From an uncultured Jannaschia sp. (lineage in GTDB: Bacteria; Pseudomonadota; Alphaproteobacteria; Rhodobacterales; Rhodobacteraceae): a DNA stretch of 24,711 bases. Below are positions 16,866 through 24,665 of the stretch, piece by piece. The stretch is taken from NCBI GenBank assembly GCA_937916365.1, contig CALFSY010000082.1:1-24711 (forward strand), given 5' to 3'. Each line of letters starts with the position of its first letter. Within the stretch, counting starts at the first letter, position 1. The notes under the pieces are model-generated. The model searched no databases, was not told where the DNA came from, and saw nothing but the letters and a program-made list of their open reading frames with translations. The translations under genes and the position numbers were made by a program.

Positions 16866-17267
16866 ATGATACAGAAAATGATTATTCTGATATTTTTCGG
16901 AATGTGGTGTGAAACGGCTTATGCACAGTGCACGAATGCGGGTGCAGGTTTTCGGTTTTTCACTATAACTGGGGAAGAATTCCTCAATTCAGAAACAAGA
17001 GATCAGGTTTGGTTTATAGCTGGCTACTTGCGTGGCATCTCTATGTCCAAACTACTAGGTGCACCGAATGAATGTGGGCAAGCTATTTTTGAATGCCTTG
17101 GAAATAGAACATACACTCAAGTTACAGAGTTCTCAATACAATACATCAATGATCTCCCTCAGCATTGGCATTTCCCGGTTGACCTTCTGCTCCTTTATAG
17201 TTTCAGTGATCTTTGTGAGGGTTTAGAAATGCAATCTGATTTAGCAGCATGGGAAATCGGCGAATGA
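16866..17267 (+). CDS. secreted four-cysteine protein, possibly Rap1a/Tai-like
   Basis: A 133-residue protein with an N-terminal signal peptide (MIQKMIILIFFGMWCETAYA, likely cut after A20), so it should be periplasmic. The mature part keeps four cysteines (C22, C70, C77, C117), enough for two disulfides. The order of features, ITGEEFL, FIAGYLRGI, central cysteines, YTQVTEFSIQYINDLP, then LLLLYSFSDLC, resembles the Rap1a/Tai immunity family (PF18602), whose known members neutralise type VI secretion effectors. This is a pattern match by eye, not a firm assignment. AAGGA lies seven bases before the chosen ATG. The stop overlaps the pheT start (ATGA), so expression is coupled to the synthetase. 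It shares the AT-rich composition of the preceding gene. Confidence 0.8.
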   Translation: MIQKMIILIFFGMWCETAYAQCTNAGAGFRFFTITGEEFLNSETRDQVWFIAGYLRGISMSKLLGAPNECGQAIFECLGNRTYTQVTEFSIQYINDLPQHWHFPVDLLLLYSFSDLCEGLEMQSDLAAWEIGE

Positions 17268-19672
17268 AATTCACCCTCTCCTGGCTCAAGGATCATCTTG
17301 AAACCTCTGCCCCCCTGGACACCATCGTTGAAACGTTGACCGATCTGGGGTTGGAGGTTGAGGGCGTCCTTAACCCCGCCGCGCGGTTGGCGCCTTTTAC
17401 CATTGCAAAAATCCTTACTGCCGAACAACACCCTGACGCCGACCGCCTGCGTGTGTGTCAGGTTGATACGGACGATGGGATCAAACAAATTGTCTGTGGC
17501 GCGCCCAATGCGCGCGCGGGTTTGATCGGGGTTTTGGCCAAGCCGGGCACCTATGTGCCGGGGATTGATACCACCATCGGCGTGGGCAAAATTCGCGGCG
17601 TTGACAGCCACGGCATGTTGGCATCGGAACGCGAACTGGAACTGTCCGATGAACACGATGGTATTATCGAACTGCCCAGCGGCGCGGTGGGTCAAACATT
17701 CACCGATTGGTTGGCCGCCCACGATCCGGCCAAAATCGACCCCGTGATTGACATCGCCATCACCCCCAACCGACAGGATGCATTGGGCGTGCATGGCATT
17801 GCGCGCGATTTGGCCGCGCGTGGGATTGGCACGTTGAAACCGCAGGCGGTGATTGACATGACCGGCACCGCCCCCTGCCCCATCGCGGTGACGATTGCGG
17901 CCGATACCCTGGATGGTGCCCCGCATTTCACCGGTCGCGTGATCCGTGGCGTGGAAAACGGCCCCTCGCCCCAATGGATGCAGGATCGGTTGCGTGCCAT
18001 TGGCCTGCGCCCTATTTCGGCGTTGGTGGACATCACGAATTTCTTTACCTACGATCAAAATCGCCCGTTGCATGTGTTTGATGCCGATAAGGTGCGGGGC
18101 AATCTGCACGTGCATCGCGCGGCGGGGGGCGAAACGCTAACCGCGCTAGACGATAAAACCTATACCCTAGGCGCGGGGCACATGGTGATTTCCGATGACA
18201 ACGGCGCCGAAAGCATTGCAGGCATTATGGGCGGCTTCGCCACGGGCTGCACCAAGGACACGGTGAACGTTTTCTTGGAAAGCGCGTATTGGGATCCGGT
18301 GCATATTGCCCACACCGGTCGTGATCTAAAAATCCATTCCGATGCTCGGTATCGGTTTGAACGGGGGGTGGACCCGGCCCATACTTTGCCTGGCCTGCAC
18401 GCAGCCACAAAAATGATCCTTGATATATGCGGGGGCGATCCATCGCAGGTGGTTGAGGCTGGGGGTGCGCCCGACACGTCGCGGACGTATCCGTTAAACC
18501 CGGCACGCGTTGGGGCCTTGGTAGGCATGGATATTGCCCCGGATGATCAGGCACACATTTTAACCGCGCTTGGGTTTTCGGTTTCCAACACAGGCAATGG
18601 ATTTGATGTGCAGGTGCCGCCCTGGCGGCGCGACGTGCAAGGCGAACCCGATTTGGTGGAGGAGGTAGCGCGCATTGCCTCTTTAACAAAATTGGCGCCC
18701 AAACCCTTGCCCCGCGCACAATCCGGGGTCCCACAACCGATAGCAACGCTCGCACAATCGCGCGAACGTCTGGCGCGGCGCACAATCGCCACGTTGGGCT
18801 ATAACGAATGCGTCACGTATAGTTTCATTGACAATGCCGCCGCCACATTATTCGGGGGCGGGGGCGATGACGTGCGGTTGGAAAACCCAATTTCCGCAGA
18901 GATGAACCATATGCGCCCCTCTCTTCTGCCCGGGTTACTACAGGCTGCAGCCCGCAATCAGGCGCGCGGTATGATGGATTTGGCCCTGTTTGAATTGGGC
19001 ACAGTCTTTCACGGTGGCGAACCGGGTGACGAACAAATGCACGCCACGGGCCTGTTGATCGGCCACACCGGCCCGCGTGACCCGCATGGGGCACGGCGCC
19101 TGGTGGATCTTTACGATGTAAAAGCAGATGTTGAAGCCGTGCTAAGCGCGCTTAACGCACCAGCCAAGGTGCAAATCACACGCAGCACCCAGGCATGGTG
19201 GCACCCCGGGCGGCACGGGGTTATCGGCCTGGGGCCGAAAACATTGCTGGGCGTGTTCGGCGAACTGCACCCTAAAATCTTGGCTGCGCTTGATGTAAAA
19301 GGCCCCGCCATGGCCTTTACCCTATTTCCGAACGCCGTGCCGCAGCCACGCAAAACCAACACCAGCCGCGGCGCCGTGACCATGCCGGAATTTCAAGCCG
19401 TCGAACGCGACTTTGCCTTTGTTGTTGATACACAGGTTGAGGCTGCAACCCTGGTCAACGCGGCGTTGGGCGCCGATAAAACATTGATCGAACACGTCTG
19501 GGTTTTTGACGAATTCACCGGCGGAACACTGGGACACGGCCAAAAATCCATCGCCCTAACAGTGCGGTTGCAACCCAAAGACAAAACATTGACCGAAGAT
19601 GCGATTGAGGCCATCGCCGCCAAAATTGTGGCAAAGGTTCAGGCAACGTCGGGCGGCACACTGCGCACCTAA
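17264..19672 (+). CDS. pheT: phenylalanyl-tRNA synthetase beta subunit
   Basis: Non-catalytic partner of PheS that binds tRNA and edits misacylated Tyr-tRNA-Phe; 802 residues. MKFTLSWLKDHLET opens the protein. The EMAP-like tRNA-binding domain (about 40-150) ends with GMLASERELELSDEHDG. The B3/B4 editing region and B5 domain (AHILTALGF to GEPDLVEEVARI) follow, then the catalytic-like core and a C-terminal ferredoxin-fold anticodon-binding domain (AVERDFAFVVD to KIVAKVQATSGGTLRT). The ATG overlaps the stop of the secreted protein gene by ATGA; an in-frame ATG 15 bases earlier would add MGNRR, which the family does not have. The stop overlaps the Sua5 gene on the other strand by four bases, with no terminator between them. 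Confidence 0.98.
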   Translation: MKFTLSWLKDHLETSAPLDTIVETLTDLGLEVEGVLNPAARLAPFTIAKILTAEQHPDADRLRVCQVDTDDGIKQIVCGAPNARAGLIGVLAKPGTYVPGIDTTIGVGKIRGVDSHGMLASERELELSDEHDGIIELPSGAVGQTFTDWLAAHDPAKIDPVIDIAITPNRQDALGVHGIARDLAARGIGTLKPQAVIDMTGTAPCPIAVTIAADTLDGAPHFTGRVIRGVENGPSPQWMQDRLRAIGLRPISALVDITNFFTYDQNRPLHVFDADKVRGNLHVHRAAGGETLTALDDKTYTLGAGHMVISDDNGAESIAGIMGGFATGCTKDTVNVFLESAYWDPVHIAHTGRDLKIHSDARYRFERGVDPAHTLPGLHAATKMILDICGGDPSQVVEAGGAPDTSRTYPLNPARVGALVGMDIAPDDQAHILTALGFSVSNTGNGFDVQVPPWRRDVQGEPDLVEEVARIASLTKLAPKPLPRAQSGVPQPIATLAQSRERLARRTIATLGYNECVTYSFIDNAAATLFGGGGDDVRLENPISAEMNHMRPSLLPGLLQAAARNQARGMMDLALFELGTVFHGGEPGDEQMHATGLLIGHTGPRDPHGARRLVDLYDVKADVEAVLSALNAPAKVQITRSTQAWWHPGRHGVIGLGPKTLLGVFGELHPKILAALDVKGPAMAFTLFPNAVPQPRKTNTSRGAVTMPEFQAVERDFAFVVDTQVEAATLVNAALGADKTLIEHVWVFDEFTGGTLGHGQKSIALTVRLQPKDKTLTEDAIEAIAAKIVAKVQATSGGTLRT

Positions 19673-20625
19673 TCAATCGGCACGGCGGCACGGCACAGGC
19701 GGTCGTTGATAGCGCGCCCCAAACCCGTATCCGGCACTGGGGCAATGTGGATCATAGGCGCCCCCGTCATGCGGGCGTAGGCGTCCGCATCGTGCAGCGT
19801 TTTGAACAAACGCGCGGCGGCCTCGGCCAAATTGCCGGTGGGCGACAGTGTAAAATCGGTGGTGCCCCCTGGCCCGAAACCGATGGTCACGGCCCCCGGT
19901 GGTGGCATACCCCCCAGATGAAGTGGCACAGACGGCGCATAATGGCGTGATAATTGCCCCGGGGCACGAATGCGCCCCGGCGTTGTATCCACCGTCAATG
20001 GTCCGGTGATTGGTTCGATTTGTTCACGCGGCACGCCGCCTTCGCGTAACAAAACCGGCGGTGGACCAGGGGATAGGATGGTTGATTCCACCCCTACGGG
20101 GCATGGCCCACCATCCAGCACCGCCGCCACATGCGCCCCTAATCCGGCCACGACGTGGGCGGCCTCGGTCGGGCTAATGTGCCCCGATGGATTGGCCGAG
20201 GGAGCGGCGATTGGCCCACCAAAGGTTTCCAACACCGCGCGCATCACCGGATGGGCGGGCACACGAATGGCGACAGTGTTTAATCCAGCGGTAACCTGGG
20301 TCGACAGGCCATTGGTCGCAGAAAGGGGCAAAACCATACTCAAAGGTCCGGGCCAGAATACCTGGGCCAGGGCGACGGCATCGGCGGACAGTGCGGCAAT
20401 TCCCCGCGCCTGTTCCACATCTAAAACGTGACCTATCAAAGGGTTGAAATCGGGCCGGCCCTTTGCCTTAAAAACCTGGGCAACGGCGGCATCGTTTCGC
20501 GCATCTGCGGCCAGCCCGTAAACCGTTTCGGTAGGCAGAGCAACAATACCCCCCATATGCAATACCTCAACAGCGCGCGCGATACCGGCCGCATCGGGCA
20601 AAAGCATTTCGGGGCGTTTACACAT
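19669..20625 (-). CDS. sua5: L-threonylcarbamoyladenylate synthase (Sua5 type)
   Basis: Makes threonylcarbamoyl-AMP from threonine, bicarbonate and ATP, the first step of t6A37 modification in ANN-decoding tRNAs. It has 318 residues and two domains: the N-terminal YrdC fold (GGIVALPTETVYGLAADA, KAKGRPDFNPLIGHV, APSANPSGHISPTEAAHV) and the C-terminal Sua5 domain (PGQLSRHYAPSVPLHL onward). This long form differs from the single-domain TsaC of E. coli. The frame is open further upstream, but the ATG at 20625 gives the normal N-terminus. No Shine-Dalgarno sequence is visible, while a TATAAT on this strand lies only 15 bases upstream, so the mRNA may be nearly leaderless. It is divergent from the acyl-CoA dehydrogenase gene. 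Confidence 0.94.
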   Translation of the reverse strand: MCKRPEMLLPDAAGIARAVEVLHMGGIVALPTETVYGLAADARNDAAVAQVFKAKGRPDFNPLIGHVLDVEQARGIAALSADAVALAQVFWPGPLSMVLPLSATNGLSTQVTAGLNTVAIRVPAHPVMRAVLETFGGPIAAPSANPSGHISPTEAAHVVAGLGAHVAAVLDGGPCPVGVESTILSPGPPPVLLREGGVPREQIEPITGPLTVDTTPGRIRAPGQLSRHYAPSVPLHLGGMPPPGAVTIGFGPGGTTDFTLSPTGNLAEAAARLFKTLHDADAYARMTGAPMIHIAPVPDTGLGRAINDRLCRAAVPID

Positions 20626-20640
20626 CGTTTCAATACCGTG

Positions 20641-20664
20641 ATTATAAGACGCTAGACCTAGCGT
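20641..20664 (-). promoter_or_regulatory. TATAAT box and adjacent palindrome upstream of sua5
   Basis: On the minus strand TATAAT (20646-20641) is a perfect -10 box. Immediately upstream, ACGCTAG and CTAGCGT (20649-20655 and 20658-20664) form a perfect palindrome with a 2-base centre, lying where the promoter spacer would be. No good -35 is seen. The arrangement fits an operator that controls sua5, or a shared control point with the divergent acyl-CoA dehydrogenase gene. Confidence 0.45.
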
Positions 20665-20733
20665 AGCGCGCGCGCCTGTGCAACGATGCCGCGAACACAT
20701 CATGGAAAAGCCCAGAATTAAGAGGTGTTTGAT

Positions 20734-22431
20734 ATGCCTTACAAAGCCCCAGTTTCGGAATTGGATTTCATATTAACCCATGTCGTGGGCTTTGATCGCG
20801 TAACAGCAACCGATAAATTCCGCGACGCCACCCCTGATGTGGTAACCGCAATGCTGCGTGAGGCGGGAAAAATATGTGAATCGGTTTTGGCCCCGCTAAA
20901 CCCTGCGGGCGATGCGAACCCTGCGGTTTTGGAAAACGGGGTTGTGCGCACGTCCCCCGGATTTGCCGCCGGTCATACCGCGATTGCCGAGGCGGGGTTG
21001 ATCGGTATTTCCGCCGATCCGGCGTATGGCGGCCTAGGTCTGCCGCATACGATGACCACTGCGGTTAATGATATGATGGGATCTGCGTGCCTGTCGCTGC
21101 AACTTAATCCGCTTTTGACACAAGGTCAGATCGAGGCGCTGGAACATCACGCCTCTGATGACATCAAGGCGCTTTATTTGCCCAACCTCATTTCGGGGGC
21201 ATGGACCGGCACCATGAACCTAACCGAACCACAGGCGGGATCAGATGTGGGCGCGCTTAACGCGAAGGCCGTGCCGAACGACGATGGCACCTATGCGGTG
21301 AGTGGTCAAAAAATTTATATTTCCTGGGGGGATAGTGATTTTTCCGAAAACATCTGTCATCTGGTTCTGGCGCGATTGCCGGATGGCGGGGCGGGCACCA
21401 AAGGGATCAGCCTGTTTTTGGTGCCCAAATACTTGCCCGATGCACAAGGTGATCCAGGCGTGGCCAACACGCTAAAGGTGGTTAGCCTGGAACATAAAAT
21501 GGGCCTACATGGATCGCCCACCTGCGTGATGCACTATGACGGGGCCACCGGATGGTTGGTGGGCGCGCCCCATGGCGGAATGGCCGCGATGTTTACGATG
21601 ATGAACAACGCCCGCCTTGGCGTAGGTGTGCAAGGGGTCAGCATTGCCGAGGCCGCGTATCAACACGCGCTGGCCTATGCGACAGATCGTAAACAAGGGC
21701 GCGGTTTAATGCCGGATGGTATCGGCACGATTCTCGATCATGCGGATGTGCGGCGGATGCTCATGGCGATGAAGGCCGAAACCTTTGCCGCACGCGCCCT
21801 GGCATTGGATTTGGCCGTAGCGATTGATTTGGCCATTGCCACCGATGATGCAACCATGCAGGCGCGCGCGGCCTTTTTAACACCGATCTGCAAATCCTAT
21901 GGCACAGACACAGGCATCGAAGTGGCAGATCGGGGCATCCAAATCCATGGTGGCATGGGGTTTATCGAAGAAACCGGTGCGGCACAGTATCTGCGGGATG
22001 TGCGGGTCACGGCGATTTACGAAGGCACCAATGGTATTCAGGCGATGGATTTGGTGGGGCGTAAAATGATGGATGATCGCGCCGCGGCCTTTGCCCTAAT
22101 TGATGAGGTTCACACCACAGCCGCCCAAACGGGCAACACCACATTGGCAGACACTGCAAAAACGCTGCGCACAGCAACCGAACGGATGCTGGCCTTGCCC
22201 CTGGCTGATCGTTTTGCCGGGGCGGTACCGTATCAACATGCTTTTGCGCTAACGTTGGGGGGGATGTATCACCTATGCGCGGCCCATGCGGCGGGTGGTG
22301 TGGGGCCACGCGCGGCCTTAGCGCACAGTTTTGTGCATCGGCAAATGGCGGCGGTGCCCGGCCTACTGACCGAAGCGGTGCAGGGCGCAAGCGATCTTTA
22401 TGCAATGCGGGCAGAGGATTTTGCCGTGTGA
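20734..22431 (+). CDS. acyl-CoA dehydrogenase (DmdC/FadE-like, long form)
   Basis: FAD enzyme that makes the alpha-beta double bond in an acyl-CoA thioester. It has 565 residues, longer than classic 380-residue acyl-CoA dehydrogenases, because of a C-terminal extension (Acyl-CoA_dh_C). Motifs are MPYKAPVSELDFIL at the start, GTMNLTEPQAGSDVG, GQKIYISWGDSDF and KMGLHGSPTCVMHY. The probable catalytic glutamate is E430 in TAIYEGTNGIQAMDLVGRK. This layout is shared by methylmercaptopropionyl-CoA dehydrogenase DmdC of DMSP degradation and by FadE-like beta-oxidation enzymes; sequence alone does not tell which, and no other dmd genes are here. AGAGG lies eight bases before the ATG, so this start is preferred over GTG at 20725. 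The stop overlaps the next gene by GTGA. Confidence 0.94.
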   Translation: MPYKAPVSELDFILTHVVGFDRVTATDKFRDATPDVVTAMLREAGKICESVLAPLNPAGDANPAVLENGVVRTSPGFAAGHTAIAEAGLIGISADPAYGGLGLPHTMTTAVNDMMGSACLSLQLNPLLTQGQIEALEHHASDDIKALYLPNLISGAWTGTMNLTEPQAGSDVGALNAKAVPNDDGTYAVSGQKIYISWGDSDFSENICHLVLARLPDGGAGTKGISLFLVPKYLPDAQGDPGVANTLKVVSLEHKMGLHGSPTCVMHYDGATGWLVGAPHGGMAAMFTMMNNARLGVGVQGVSIAEAAYQHALAYATDRKQGRGLMPDGIGTILDHADVRRMLMAMKAETFAARALALDLAVAIDLAIATDDATMQARAAFLTPICKSYGTDTGIEVADRGIQIHGGMGFIEETGAAQYLRDVRVTAIYEGTNGIQAMDLVGRKMMDDRAAAFALIDEVHTTAAQTGNTTLADTAKTLRTATERMLALPLADRFAGAVPYQHAFALTLGGMYHLCAAHAAGGVGPRAALAHSFVHRQMAAVPGLLTEAVQGASDLYAMRAEDFAV

Positions 22432-23456
22432 TTACCACCCCGTTCCCCCACGCCCCTACCCCCGGCACAGCGACGGAGGTGGCCGAGGGTATTTTGTGGC
22501 TGCGCCTGCCGTTGCCCATGGCGTTGGATCATGTGAATGTTTATGCCCTGCGCGATGCACAGGGGTGGACGTTGGTCGACACAGGGGTGAATACAGAAAA
22601 CACGCGCGCGATTTGGGAAACGGTGTTAACCGGCCCCTTGGCAGACGCACCGGTGCATCGATTGATTGTCACCCACCATCACCCCGATCATGTGGGCCTG
22701 GCCGGGTGGTTTCAGGCCCGGGGCGCAACGCTGATGATGACACGCACCGCGTGGCTTACGGCGCGGATGTTGACGCTAGATGTGCAAGATCGCCCAAGCT
22801 CGGAAAAAATTACCTTTTGGCAAACCGCCGGAATAGACCGCCAAGCACTTGAAAAACGCCGCCAAAAACGCCCCTTTAACTTTGCCGATGCCGTGGCACC
22901 ATTGCCATTAGGGTTCACACGATTGGACGAAGGCGCCACAATCACGATGGGCGGGCGACGATGGATCATACGCCTGGGTCAGGGACATGCGCCCGACCAC
23001 GCCACGTTTTGGGCCGATGACGGGGAAATTGTGCTTGGCGGTGATCAGCTTTTGGCCACGATTTCGCCAAATCTGGGCGTCTATGCCACCGAACCTGACG
23101 CAGACCCCGTTGGAGAATGGTTAGAAAGCTGCACCGCATTACGCCCCTATGCGCGGGACAGTCACATGGTGCTGCCGGGCCACAAATTGCCATTCATGGG
23201 TTTACCCGAACGTATGGCGCAACTTATCGACAATCATAAACACGCCTTGGATCGGTTGCGCACCCATTTGGGCGCCGCCCCCCGAACGGCGGTTGCATGT
23301 TTTCCCCCACTTTTCAAACGCGACATCGACGCCGGCACATACGATCTTGCCCTGGCCGAGGCCGTGGGACACCTTAACCATTTGCATCGTTTGGGGCAGG
23401 TATCGCGCACGCTCAACGCCGATGGTGCTTGGGTATGGTCCTTAAACGAAATTTGA
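22428..23456 (+). CDS. metallo-beta-lactamase-fold hydrolase
   Basis: A 342-residue zinc hydrolase with a full dinuclear site: H83, H85, D87 and H88 in THHHPDHVG, H187 in QGHAPDHATFW, D206 in GGDQLL and H252 in LPGHKLP. The arrangement resembles glyoxalase II, a thioester hydrolase, and the long insertion after the first motif (about residues 100-165) is seen in several uncharacterised homologues. No signal peptide, so cytoplasmic. The start is GTG overlapping the acyl-CoA dehydrogenase stop (GTGA); the longer open frame upstream lies inside that gene and is ignored. Coupling suggests it acts on a product of the dehydrogenase route, perhaps an acyl-CoA thioester; this is inference. Confidence 0.92.
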   Translation: MITTPFPHAPTPGTATEVAEGILWLRLPLPMALDHVNVYALRDAQGWTLVDTGVNTENTRAIWETVLTGPLADAPVHRLIVTHHHPDHVGLAGWFQARGATLMMTRTAWLTARMLTLDVQDRPSSEKITFWQTAGIDRQALEKRRQKRPFNFADAVAPLPLGFTRLDEGATITMGGRRWIIRLGQGHAPDHATFWADDGEIVLGGDQLLATISPNLGVYATEPDADPVGEWLESCTALRPYARDSHMVLPGHKLPFMGLPERMAQLIDNHKHALDRLRTHLGAAPRTAVACFPPLFKRDIDAGTYDLALAEAVGHLNHLHRLGQVSRTLNADGAWVWSLNEI

Positions 23457-23527
23457 GAGTGCGCCACTATCCCACGCAAAATTGAACGCCCGTGCGACGC
23501 CATGGGCTGTGGTATAGGGATGACAGA

Positions 23528-23533
23528 TATAAT
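23528..23533 (+). promoter_or_regulatory. candidate -10 box for the oxidase subunit IV gene
   Basis: A perfect TATAAT lies 92 bases upstream of the small gene at 23626. No good -35 is present at 16-18 bases, so this needs an activator or is chance. Downstream, GGATA (23573-23577), TATCC (23596-23600) and GGATAA (23608-23613) allow two alternative hairpins just before the Shine-Dalgarno sequence. Confidence 0.3.
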
Positions 23534-23625
23534 CAGATTGAATATGAAATCACCATGATCCAAAGCCCCGTTGGATATGTCTTTAGAAACAAGGTTATCC
23601 AGTGGCCGGATAAATGAGGAATAAA

Positions 23626-23766
23626 ATGAGCGATAATGAACACAAGCATGGTGAAATGGACATCACCGAACAGGAAAAAACCTTTAACGGCTTCATGCGT
23701 TGGGTGGTTAATATTACGATTGCCTGTATCGTGATATTGATTTTACTTGCTATTTTCGCGCAATGA
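23626..23766 (+). CDS. aa3-type cytochrome c oxidase subunit IV (small)
   Basis: A 46-residue membrane protein. The N-terminal EHKHGEMDITEQEKTFNGFM is the hallmark of the bacterial aa3 oxidase subunit IV family (PF07835), and residues 26-45 form a single membrane helix. In Paracoccus and Rhodobacter this subunit is part of the purified aa3 oxidase, although it is not needed for activity. It is encoded here away from any visible ctaC, ctaD or ctaE, which is common. GAGGA stands five bases before the ATG. The stop overlaps the next gene by ATGA, so the lipoprotein is probably translated together with it. Confidence 0.93.
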   Translation: MSDNEHKHGEMDITEQEKTFNGFMRWVVNITIACIVILILLAIFAQ

Positions 23767-24413
23767 TCGGGCCGTTGCGCGCAACAGTCGCTGCGGGCGC
23801 ACTGCTTGTGCTGGCCGCGTGTTCGGGGGAACAGGTTTGGGCACCGGACGCAGAGGTTGAAGCCGCGGCCTTTCGCCCCGATGGTCCGCCCACCGTCACC
23901 TTGATGACAATGATAAATGGCCGGTCAGGCGGCGGCGGGCATTCCGCCCTAATGATTGATGGCAACCAACGTGTGATATTCGACCCGGCAGGTAGCTGGC
24001 ACAACCCGCAAATTCCCGAACGCAACGATGTGCTGTATGGTATGCACCCCGCGGCGATGGATCTATATGTCGATTTTTACACACGCGATCCTTATCATCT
24101 GGTCCTACAGGAAATTGAGGTGACACCAGAGATTGCAAACTATCTAATCCAACAGGTTGAAAACCATGGTGCCGTGCCTAGGGCGCAATGTTCGTTATCG
24201 GTATCACGGATTTTATCCGGAACACCGGGATTTGAGGTGATGAACGCAAATTGGTTTCCCGAACGCACAATGCGGCAATTCGGGGATATTCCCGGCGTGC
24301 AAACGCAGACGATCTATGATGATGCGGGCGACAGCAGCCAAGATCTTTTGCGGGAACAAATCCGTGCCGAAAGGCGCGCGCAAGCCGTTGAAAATGCGTT
24401 TGGCAACGATTGA
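23763..24413 (+). CDS. lipoprotein of unknown function, possibly papain-like
   Basis: A 216-residue protein with a lipoprotein signal: LLVLAAC places the lipidated cysteine at C20. The mature part contains GGGGHSALMIDG with H60, VIFDPAGSW, and later AQCSLSVSRIL with C143. A His followed some 80 residues later by a Cys in a hydrophobic helix is what circularly permuted NlpC/P60 or papain-like enzymes show, so a peptidase or amidase activity is possible; no such function is proven and the remote resemblance may mislead. The C-terminus is a charged helix (LREQIRAERRAQAVENAF). The start overlaps the oxidase subunit IV stop (ATGA), suggesting a link to the cell envelope or oxidase. A hairpin at 24569-24595 follows. 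Confidence 0.87.
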   Translation: MIGPLRATVAAGALLVLAACSGEQVWAPDAEVEAAAFRPDGPPTVTLMTMINGRSGGGGHSALMIDGNQRVIFDPAGSWHNPQIPERNDVLYGMHPAAMDLYVDFYTRDPYHLVLQEIEVTPEIANYLIQQVENHGAVPRAQCSLSVSRILSGTPGFEVMNANWFPERTMRQFGDIPGVQTQTIYDDAGDSSQDLLREQIRAERRAQAVENAFGND

Positions 24414-24665
24414 CATCGGATTACTGCGCTTTTGGGCGACGTACTAAAATAAACGCGGCTTTATGATGCATGATCTCGCATGGCGTTTTTATTCGCACTA
24501 ATTGGTAGTGGGTAATCGTCCATTCCAGCCCTACAAGAAAGCCGTGCATTATCTGTAAATTAAAAAGCGGGCCCGCGCTATAACAGCACGGGCCCAATTT
24601 AGTTTTAGAGCTTAGATTTCTTTTTTTGGGGCCGAATATCCGCCCCAAAACCCAATGCTCAACCC
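24414..24665. other. 252-base convergent intergenic region
   Basis: It holds one strong hairpin (24569-24595). No gene is called: the minus-strand frame that crosses it runs through the terminator and has no family character. Confidence 0.5.
24561..24595 (-). terminator. intrinsic terminator for the right-edge gene
   Basis: On the minus strand an 11-base stem (24595-24585 with 24579-24569, one G-U pair) around GTTAT is followed by GC and then TTTTT. The GC-rich core is GGGCCCG. On the plus strand the same hairpin has a C-A mismatch and a weak T tract, so it may also slow transcripts from the lipoprotein gene. Confidence 0.85.

Noticed and set aside
17195..18115. 306-codon open frame on the minus strand inside pheT
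   Set aside because: It lies fully antisense to well-supported pheT sequence, and its Arg/His/Gly-rich product is typical of a shadow frame in GC-rich DNA.
22007..22519. 170-codon minus-strand frame across the acyl-CoA dehydrogenase/hydrolase junction
   Set aside because: Antisense to two solid genes, Pro/Arg-rich, no motif, no ribosome-binding site.
24421..24648. 75-codon minus-strand frame at the right end
   Set aside because: It runs through a strong terminator hairpin and has no recognisable motif.
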